A program made the position numbers and the translations under genes. Shown one piece after another: positions 6,534 to 12,332 of a DNA stretch of 12,332 nt. The notes under the pieces were generated by a model. It saw only the letters and a program-made list of their open reading frames with translations, did no database searches and had not been told where the DNA came from. Within the stretch, counting starts at the first letter, position 1, and every line of letters starts with the position of its first letter. Source of the DNA: Dehalococcoidia bacterium UBA1332 (lineage in GTDB: Bacteria > Chloroflexota > Dehalococcoidia > Lucifugimonadales > Lucifugimonadaceae); contig DBSW01000070.1 of the NCBI GenBank assembly GCA_002306745.1, positions 1,114 to 13,445 of the forward strand, given 5' to 3'.

Positions 6534-7859
6534 ATGACCTTATTTGACCATAGAAAACAAGATTTGCAGAGACGTCTCGCACCACTTTCAACACGCATGC
6601 GTCCACAAAGTCTGGATCAATACGCCGGACAAAAACACGTCCTAAGCCCCGGCAAAGTTCTTCGCAATGCAATTGAAGCAGACCGCCTACCGTCAATGAT
6701 ACTTTGGGGCCCACCTGGAAGCGGGAAAACCACTCTAGCACGATTAATAGCAAGAGAAACACGCTCGCATTTCGAACAGATAAGCGCTGTGACATCAGGT
6801 GTAAAAGACGTCAGACAGGTTATGTCATCCGCTAACGATCGACTAGGTCAAACAGCTAGAAGAACAATACTGTTCATAGACGAGATTCACCGGTTCTCTA
6901 AATCTCAACAGGATGCTCTACTGCCTTATGTGGAAGATGGGACGGTCACCCTGATAGGAGCAACAACGGAAAACCCGTCATTCGAAGTCATTTCCCCACT
7001 AATATCCCGTACTCGAATATTCACGCTGGATCCTTTGAGCGACGACGATATAGACGAAATAGTTGAACGAGCTATTTTGGATAAAGACCATGGTCTAGGG
7101 CACAGAAACGTATCACTAACGCAACCGTCGCTAAAGTTCCTATTACGAGTTGCAAATGGCGATGCCAGATCAGCCTTAAACATGCTGGAATTAGCGGTGG
7201 AATCTACTGAACCAAATGAAGGCGGTAATATCACTGTAGACCTAAAAACCATAGAAGAAGCCGCCCAACGTAACTCACGGTATGACCGACTCGGTGACAT
7301 TCACTACGACACGATCTCAGCATTCATCAAAACTATACGCGCATCTGATCCGGATGCTGCACTGTACTATTTAGCAAGGATGATCGACGCTGGAGAAGAT
7401 CCTGTATTTATTGCCCGACGGCTTGTCATTTCTGCTTCAGAAGATATTGGACTTGCTAATCCCAATGGACTCGCAGTCGCTATAGCAGCTCAACAAGCTG
7501 TCAGTTTTGTTGGGATGCCAGAGGGCCGTATACCACTTGCAGAAGCTACCATTTATTTAGCCTCTGCACCAAAATCTAACTCGGCATACAAAGCAATCGA
7601 TAAAGCACTGGACTTTGTCCGATCAGAACGAGATGAACCTATCCCAAAACACCTTAGGAACGCGCCGAACGGACTAATGAAAGACATCGGATATGGTGCG
7701 GGATACGAAAACCCTCACAATAAAGCGGGGCACTTTTCAAAGTCAAAAAATTTGCCCGAAAAAATCAGCAACATACGGTTTTACAAGCCTGGTACATTGG
7801 GAGCGGAAAAAACCATGCGGGAAAGATTGATGAATTGGTGGGGCGACAGATATAAATAA
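6534..7859 (+). CDS. rarA: Replication-associated recombination protein A (RarA/MgsA), AAA+ ATPase
   Basis: A 441-residue AAA+ ATPase of the RarA/Mgs1/WRNIP1 family, which acts at stalled replication forks together with SSB and recombination proteins. The N-terminus has the family opening APLSTRMRPQSLDQYAGQ. Walker A GPPGSGKT is at residues 59-66, Walker B with DEIHRF at 116-121, and sensor-1 GATTENPSF follows. The C-terminal clamp-loader-like and tetramerisation regions are complete (ASEDIGLANP, HLRNAPNGLMKDIGYG). Length is normal for the family. It stands alone on the plus strand after the Smr gene and converges on the aldolase gene. A RuvB reading is excluded by the RarA-specific C-terminus. 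Confidence 0.95.
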   Translation: MTLFDHRKQDLQRRLAPLSTRMRPQSLDQYAGQKHVLSPGKVLRNAIEADRLPSMILWGPPGSGKTTLARLIARETRSHFEQISAVTSGVKDVRQVMSSANDRLGQTARRTILFIDEIHRFSKSQQDALLPYVEDGTVTLIGATTENPSFEVISPLISRTRIFTLDPLSDDDIDEIVERAILDKDHGLGHRNVSLTQPSLKFLLRVANGDARSALNMLELAVESTEPNEGGNITVDLKTIEEAAQRNSRYDRLGDIHYDTISAFIKTIRASDPDAALYYLARMIDAGEDPVFIARRLVISASEDIGLANPNGLAVAIAAQQAVSFVGMPEGRIPLAEATIYLASAPKSNSAYKAIDKALDFVRSERDEPIPKHLRNAPNGLMKDIGYGAGYENPHNKAGHFSKSKNLPEKISNIRFYKPGTLGAEKTMRERLMNWWGDRYK

Positions 7860-7903
7860 CCGACGCATTTACAACAGTATCTTCTAATGATTCCCGGCGT
7901 CGG
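7860..7903. terminator. Possible bidirectional hairpin between rarA and aldolase gene
   Basis: A perfect 7-bp inverted repeat CCGACGC (7860-7866) / GCGTCGG (7897-7903) with a 30-nt loop, in the 54-bp gap between two convergent genes. Position fits transcription termination from both sides. The long loop and lack of an adjoining T-run weaken the case. Confidence 0.3.
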
Positions 7904-7913
7904 CAACTAAACT

Positions 7914-8948
7914 TCAAACAATATTTTTCATAACTCGATCTAGTGCAGATATGGCAAACTCGTAGTCATCTTTAGTGACACCATAATGCGTGACAATCCT
8001 TAGATCAGAGTCACCTCCGTTAATATATACGCCCTCCTCCTTTAATTGTGCGGCGATTTGATCGCCAGTATGCTGAGGGACCCCGAAACGTATGATGTTT
8101 GTTTGAATATGTTCTGGGTCTACGGATATCCCAGGCATCTCAGCCATCCGCGAAGAAATGTGCTTGGCTGCGTCATGATCTTCCTGCATGCGCTCTACCA
8201 TCAAATCAAGTGCGATAATTCCAGCGGCAGCAACGGCCCCAACCTGACGCATCCCAGAACCAAGCATCTTCCGCCACCGATCAGCTTCCTGTATGAACTC
8301 CCTTGATCCCACGACAACTGATCCAATGGGACAAGACAATCCCTTAGAAAGACAAAAGGTCGCCGAATCAACATGTTTCGATAAATCTGAAACAGGTACA
8401 TCTAGCGCAACGGCAGCATTAAATATCCTTGCACCATCTAGGTGAACGTTTAAACCCTTTTCATGACCCGCATCTGCCATTGATTTCATATGCTCTGGCG
8501 ATAACGCTCGGCCACTTGAGGCATTGTGTGTATTTTCAATAGTCAATAATCTAGTCGGCGGCTTATGGTAATCACGCGGCTTAACAGCTGACCGAATCAA
8601 ATCTGGCTCCAAGAATCCAAATTCATCAGTCTTAATCGGATACAACACAACGCTTCCTAATACCATTGTTCCACCAGCTTCAGAATTCATGATGTGACAT
8701 TGGTCACCTACAAGTACTTCATCACCTCGCTGAGCCTGAGCAAGTACAGATACCAAATTTCCCTGTGTACCTGAGGATACAAATAGACCTGCTTCTTTAC
8801 CTAATAGCTCAGCTGCTTTTTCTTGAAGATGGTTAACCGTGGGATCATCGCCATATACATCGTCACCGAGTTCAGCATCATACATAGCCTTCTTCATATC
8901 GGGACTTGGGTGAGTCACAGTATCACTTCGCAGGTCTACTCGGATCAT
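7914..8948 (-). CDS. ltaE: Low-specificity L-threonine aldolase
   Basis: A PLP enzyme that splits threonine or allo-threonine into glycine and acetaldehyde. The family opening IRVDLRSDTVTHPSP is present. HLDGAR has the PLP-ring-binding Asp at residue 171, and SKGLSCPIGS has the Schiff-base lysine at 202. MLGSGMRQVG follows, as in the beta-eliminating lyase/threonine aldolase family. I choose ATG at 8946-8948 (344 residues) because GGAG sits 9 nt upstream (8958-8961). A TTG five codons earlier (8961-8963) would overlap that ribosome site. The gene is divergent from lspA and convergent with rarA, so it is probably transcribed alone. The symbol rests on family resemblance; substrate stereochemistry cannot be read from sequence. 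Confidence 0.92.
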   Translation of the reverse strand: MIRVDLRSDTVTHPSPDMKKAMYDAELGDDVYGDDPTVNHLQEKAAELLGKEAGLFVSSGTQGNLVSVLAQAQRGDEVLVGDQCHIMNSEAGGTMVLGSVVLYPIKTDEFGFLEPDLIRSAVKPRDYHKPPTRLLTIENTHNASSGRALSPEHMKSMADAGHEKGLNVHLDGARIFNAAVALDVPVSDLSKHVDSATFCLSKGLSCPIGSVVVGSREFIQEADRWRKMLGSGMRQVGAVAAAGIIALDLMVERMQEDHDAAKHISSRMAEMPGISVDPEHIQTNIIRFGVPQHTGDQIAAQLKEEGVYINGGDSDLRIVTHYGVTKDDYEFAISALDRVMKNIV

Positions 8949-9085
8949 CTTGTCTGTCTCCAAAATTAGTTAACGTATTTAGATTCAAATTATGAAAGCG
9001 AACACAACTACCACAGATTCTATCCGCACACCGTCTCCGCGCCTACGGTACAAACGTATACTCGATTAGGTCTCATTGTCTCCAA
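8949..9085. promoter_or_regulatory. Divergent promoter region ltaE / lspA
   Basis: A 137-bp region between divergent genes. A -10-like TATACT (9057-9062) could serve lspA, with a predicted start near 9069, giving a leader of under 20 nt and no clear Shine-Dalgarno site before the ATG. No good -35 accompanies it. The 10-mer TGTCTCCAAA occurs at both ends (8955-8964 and 9077-9086). For the aldolase the same 10-mer, read on the minus strand, supplies the GGAG ribosome site. Confidence 0.4.
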
Positions 9086-9736
9086 ATGAAAAATCAAGTA
9101 ATAGACGTCGGGAACACTACAAATTCAATGAACAATGCTCCGGAAAAAATTAGCCAATCCACTGATAACAGCAACGCCAAGTTTACTGATCCATTACCGT
9201 GGGTTGTGTTGCTTAGTGTAGTGGCATTTGATCAAATTACGAAGTGGATAGTCATCGAAACCCTCACTGTTGGCGAATCATGGCCAGAAACAGGATTGTT
9301 TAGGTTTACACATGCTTGGAACACAGGCACAGCATTCTCACTTTTTCAAGGGCAAGGTGATTTACTAACATGGGTGTCACTCGGAGCCGTCTGTGTACTA
9401 GCATGGATTTACCGCTCACTAAAAAATCCGCATTGGTTGCTACGTTTTGCTTTCGGTCTACAGTTCGGTGGAGCTATAGGAAACATCATCGATCGCATTA
9501 GGCTTGGCCACGTGACAGATTTCCTCGACATCGGCTGGTGGCCAGTATTCAATATTGCCGACTCATCAATCGTAGTCGGTATTAGCCTAATGCTGATTTA
9601 TTTCTGGTTCTTACAAGCGAAAGCCGATGACGCACGTTCAAACAAATCGAATTTATCTACAACAACTAATTCCAAGACCGCTACAACTCCCGACCAATCT
9701 AATGAACCGAAAGCAAAGAATACAAAAGTAAATTAA
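9086..9736 (+). CDS. lspA: Lipoprotein signal peptidase (signal peptidase II)
   Basis: LspA is an inner-membrane aspartyl protease that removes signal peptides from diacylglyceryl-prolipoproteins. Family motifs are in order: DQITK (49-53), NTGTAFSL (79-86), GNIIDR with catalytic Asp136, and FNIADSSI with catalytic Asp159. Four hydrophobic segments fit the known topology (about 37-57, 93-110, 118-135, 154-175). At 216 residues it is longer than the usual ~160: it has a polar N-terminal extension of about 35 residues rich in Asn/Ser/Thr and a polar C-terminal tail of about 38 residues. The annotated ATG lacks a clear ribosome site; a Met at residue 15 is an alternative but has none either. The gene leads a run with the pseudouridine synthase 10 nt downstream. 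Confidence 0.93.
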   Translation: MKNQVIDVGNTTNSMNNAPEKISQSTDNSNAKFTDPLPWVVLLSVVAFDQITKWIVIETLTVGESWPETGLFRFTHAWNTGTAFSLFQGQGDLLTWVSLGAVCVLAWIYRSLKNPHWLLRFAFGLQFGGAIGNIIDRIRLGHVTDFLDIGWWPVFNIADSSIVVGISLMLIYFWFLQAKADDARSNKSNLSTTTNSKTATTPDQSNEPKAKNTKVN

Positions 9737-9746
9737 AGGTCAAAAA

Positions 9747-10655
9747 TTGACAGAGCTTATCGTCTCAAATACCCAGTCTGGGCAAAGATTGGATACATAT
9801 ATTGCAAATAACTGGGATGAAGGACAATCGCGCGCTAAAGCACAACGGGCTATCCAAGCAGGACTGGTTCTAGTCAACAATAAAGTAGTAAACCGAGCCT
9901 CCATAAGAGTTAATCAAGGGCAACGCATACATATAACGACATTACCTAGTATCGATCCAGATAAGATACAACCACGCGATATACCACTCGATGTAGTGTA
10001 TGAAGACGAACATTTAGCAGTTATCAATAAACAAACTGGCATTGCAGTACATCCAGGTGCGGGACACTCTGAAGACACACTTGTTAACGGTGCTATTAAA
10101 CGGTGGCCACACATAAAAGACATCGGAAAAAGCGATCGCCCTGGAATAGTTCATCGGCTAGATAAAGACACTAGTGGACTCATGGTCATTGCGTTATCTA
10201 CTCAGGCGTACAATCGCCTTTCCGAAATGATTAGAAATCGAGAAATTAATAGGATCTATTCAGCTCTGGTTCACGGCATCCCCAAACGACGAAAAGGCAT
10301 AGTCGATGCACCTATCGGCCGAAGTAAACACAACCGACTTAAGCAAACAATAATGACAGACGGCAAGCCATCTCGCACTCACTACTTAGTAGATTACGAA
10401 ATAGGAGATTTCGCCTACCTAAAAATCAAGTTGGAAACAGGTCGTATGCACCAGATACGAGTACACATGGAAGCGATCGGCCATCCTGTAATTGGTGACA
10501 AAACCTATGGCAAAAATAAGAAATTCCCTAAGTTAGCCCGACAATTCTTGCATGCTTCAAAATTAGAGTTTTCACATCCGATAACTGGTGAATCAATATC
10601 TTTATCCTCAGACATCCCGAAAGACCTACAAGAAGCACTTTGTAGATTAAATTGA
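9747..10655 (+). CDS. RluA/RluD-family rRNA pseudouridine synthase
   Basis: A 302-residue pseudouridine synthase of the RluA family, isomerising specific uridines, most likely in 23S rRNA. An S4 RNA-binding domain spans residues ~12-70 (GQRLDTYI...SRAKAQRAIQAGLVLVN). The catalytic domain follows with GIAVHPGAGH, HRLDKDTSG (catalytic Asp139) and the conserved LETGRMHQIRVH and IGHPVIGDKTYG blocks. The S4 domain plus length point to RluD rather than RluA or RluC, but target sites cannot be read from sequence. The start is TTG with AAAGGT upstream. It lies 10 nt after lspA, a pairing common in bacteria, so the two are probably co-transcribed. Confidence 0.92.
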   Translation: MTELIVSNTQSGQRLDTYIANNWDEGQSRAKAQRAIQAGLVLVNNKVVNRASIRVNQGQRIHITTLPSIDPDKIQPRDIPLDVVYEDEHLAVINKQTGIAVHPGAGHSEDTLVNGAIKRWPHIKDIGKSDRPGIVHRLDKDTSGLMVIALSTQAYNRLSEMIRNREINRIYSALVHGIPKRRKGIVDAPIGRSKHNRLKQTIMTDGKPSRTHYLVDYEIGDFAYLKIKLETGRMHQIRVHMEAIGHPVIGDKTYGKNKKFPKLARQFLHASKLEFSHPITGESISLSSDIPKDLQEALCRLN

Positions 10656-10712
10656 ATATTTATACGATCAGAAACGTTTATCCTCCGCCAGTTCACTGCT
10701 AAAGTTTTTGTA

Positions 10713-12215
10713 ATGACTAATCCAACTTCACCAGTACGGGTTCGGTATGCTCCCAGTCCCACCGGTATCCCGCATATAGGTAATATTCGCACCGCCCTCT
10801 TTTGCTGGGTGATCGCCCAACAAACAAACGGACAGTTTATTGTCCGTATTGAGGACACAGATAGGAGTCGTTATGACTCCGACGCAGAAAAAGCCATTTT
10901 CGAGTCGCTTCAATGGCTTGGATTAGATTTTGATGAAGGACCCGGCAAAGGCGGCTTACATGGCCCTTATGTTCAGTCCCAACGCCAAGCTACATACGTA
11001 AAAGCTGCCGAAAAACTAGTGGAATCAGGTCATGCATATTATGACGACACCACACCCGAACAACTACACGCATTGCGAGAGCGACAGAAAGCTGCCAAAC
11101 AGCCACCACGATATGATGGACGCGGGCGACATCGTAGCCCTGAAGAGATCGAAGAATCTCGCCAAGCTGGACTACCAATCACAATACGCCTGAAAGTTCC
11201 AGATCACGGAAAGATCGCATTCGAAGACTCTGTACGTGGAAAGATTACTTTCGAACTCAAAGAGCTAGATGATTTCGTCATTTTGAAATCCGATCAAATG
11301 CCGACTTACCACCTAGCACATGTTCTTGACGACGCTTCCATGGGAGTTACCCATGTAATCCGCGGAGATGAATGGATTTCTAGCACGCCACGCCATTTAT
11401 TGATTCACCAAGCACTCGGTATCACGCCCCCGAAATATGTTCATGTCCCGCTGATACTAGGTAATGACAAGGCTAAGTTAAGCAAACGCCACGGGGCGAC
11501 ATCGGCTCTTGAATATAGAGACATGGGTTTTTTGCCCGATGCAGTGTTCAATTTCATCTGCCTACTAGGCTGGTCACCAGGCGACGATACCGAAGTCATG
11601 GCACGCAAAGATATTATTAATCGTTTCAGTATCGACCGGATCAATGATTCGCCTGCAACTTTTGATGCCGAAAAACTCGAATGGATGAACGGCGTCTACA
11701 TTCGAAACATGAATACTGACGACTTGATCTGCGCACTACTACCTTTCATGGAAAAACCTGAATCTGATGGAGGGCTCCCAGATTCGGTAACCCGTCCAAT
11801 CGATCGAGTTTACTTAAAACAGTTGATTCCATTAGTACAAGAACGTTTGAAACTCCTTACAGAAGGTACCGAAACTCTCGATTTTTTCTTCAAAGAAAAT
11901 GTGGACCCTTCGGCTGAAGAGCTTCCAGGCAAAAAAATGGGCGCGGCAATGACAATTCAAGCACTGGAGGCAGCGCTTGCACTTTGTAAAACATCTTCAC
12001 CGTTCGAACCTGAATTTTTGGAATCAGAATATCGTGCATTAGCAGAGAAAATCCAAATGAAACCTGGTCAACTGTTTTCGCCGATAAGAGTTGCAATAAC
12101 CGGCAAGAAATTCGCTCCACCATTATTCGACACCATGTCTGCGCTTGGTCAGGATCGATGCATAACGAGGATGGAAAAAGCAATTTTGACCTTAAAGTTG
12201 TCGATAATCGCGTAA
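10713..12215 (+). CDS. gltX: Glutamyl-tRNA synthetase
   Basis: A 500-residue class I synthetase that charges tRNA(Glu), and in many bacteria also tRNA(Gln). The adenylate-binding HIGH-type motif is HIGN at residues 21-24 within APSPTGIPHIGN, and the KMSKS-type motif is KLSKR at 255-259. FIVRIEDTDRSR and the stem-contact and anticodon-binding regions follow in order, with full family length. The cysteines of the usual zinc-binding element are absent: residues 109-114 read YYDDTT where many homologues have Cys-x-Cys, so this is a zinc-free form. The start is ATG with no evident Shine-Dalgarno site. It lies 57 nt after the pseudouridine synthase and may share its transcript. Whether it is discriminating or charges tRNA(Gln) too is undetermined. 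Confidence 0.95.
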   Translation: MTNPTSPVRVRYAPSPTGIPHIGNIRTALFCWVIAQQTNGQFIVRIEDTDRSRYDSDAEKAIFESLQWLGLDFDEGPGKGGLHGPYVQSQRQATYVKAAEKLVESGHAYYDDTTPEQLHALRERQKAAKQPPRYDGRGRHRSPEEIEESRQAGLPITIRLKVPDHGKIAFEDSVRGKITFELKELDDFVILKSDQMPTYHLAHVLDDASMGVTHVIRGDEWISSTPRHLLIHQALGITPPKYVHVPLILGNDKAKLSKRHGATSALEYRDMGFLPDAVFNFICLLGWSPGDDTEVMARKDIINRFSIDRINDSPATFDAEKLEWMNGVYIRNMNTDDLICALLPFMEKPESDGGLPDSVTRPIDRVYLKQLIPLVQERLKLLTEGTETLDFFFKENVDPSAEELPGKKMGAAMTIQALEAALALCKTSSPFEPEFLESEYRALAEKIQMKPGQLFSPIRVAITGKKFAPPLFDTMSALGQDRCITRMEKAILTLKLSIIA

Positions 12216-12221
12216 GGAAAT

Positions 12222-12266
12222 ATGGCTTTGAATTTCAAAGATTTCATTGACCTATTGGTAGAGTAA
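12222..12266 (+). CDS. Possible 14-residue leader-type small ORF
   Basis: Six nt after the gltX stop, ATG begins a 14-codon frame (MALNFKDFIDLLVE) ending in TAA. AAGGA lies about 4 nt upstream, a better ribosome site than gltX itself has. It contains an inverted repeat CTTTGAA-T-TTCAAAG (12226-12240). No family is recognisable, and it may be chance. Confidence 0.2.
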   Translation: MALNFKDFIDLLVE

Positions 12267-12276
12267 TACCTATACT
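12247..12276 (+). promoter_or_regulatory. Candidate sigma70-type promoter at right edge
   Basis: TTGACC (12247-12252) and TATACT (12271-12276), each 5 of 6 to consensus, with an 18-nt spacer. The predicted start is near 12283, so it would drive a plus-strand gene beyond the window. Confidence 0.45.
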
Positions 12277-12283
12277 TGAATGC

Positions 12284-12308
12284 AATACATCTATGTCTTT
12301 GATGTATT
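12284..12308. repeat. Inverted repeat at predicted transcription start
   Basis: AATACATC - 9 nt - GATGTATT: perfect 8-bp arms just downstream of the 12247-12276 promoter. It could be an operator or a 5' leader hairpin. As a gltX terminator it would be weak: the stem is A+T-rich and followed by only a short T-run. Confidence 0.4.
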
Positions 12309-12332
12309 TTCCAATATTCGTACAAGAGATAC

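Overview
This is a gene-dense bacterial chromosomal segment of moderate A+T content, with eleven protein genes and no RNA gene, insertion sequence or CRISPR array that I can see. The housekeeping content (coaE, rarA, lspA, an rluD-type gene, gltX) marks it as chromosome rather than plasmid or phage. Many genes use TTG or GTG starts. selA implies selenocysteine use. I lean weakly towards an uncultured marine-type lineage such as Chloroflexota (Dehalococcoidia/SAR202-like), but this is an impression from protein style and not a demonstrated assignment.

Left block (1-4437, minus strand). Read in transcription order it is coaE (dephospho-CoA kinase), a MoxR-class AAA+ ATPase of the CbbQ/NorQ type, a Nudix hydrolase of the CoA-pyrophosphatase type, and a very large MoxR-partner protein of the NorD/CbbO kind. 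The last gene runs off the left edge; 757 codons are visible and it opens with TTG. Its N-terminal half holds about eight tandem repeats of roughly 38 residues, then an HQxGH motif, then a strongly acidic linker. The expected von Willebrand A domain lies outside the window. The ATPase and Nudix genes overlap by 4 nt. An AAA+/VWA metalloenzyme-activation module wrapped around a CoA-cleaving enzyme and headed by the last CoA-synthesis gene is the most unusual thing here.

Middle block (4438-7859, plus strand). A 209-bp divergent promoter region carries an 8+8 inverted repeat and a 10-bp palindrome. It leads into selA, whose stop overlaps (TTGA) the start of a small Arg-rich Smr-domain protein. 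After 115 bp comes rarA, the replication-fork/recombination AAA+ ATPase.

Right block (7860-12332). A minus-strand low-specificity threonine aldolase converges on rarA. Divergent from it is a plus-strand run of lspA (signal peptidase II), an RluD-family pseudouridine synthase and gltX (glutamyl-tRNA synthetase). The last 117 bp hold a plausible promoter with a hairpin at its predicted start, probably serving a gene beyond the right edge.
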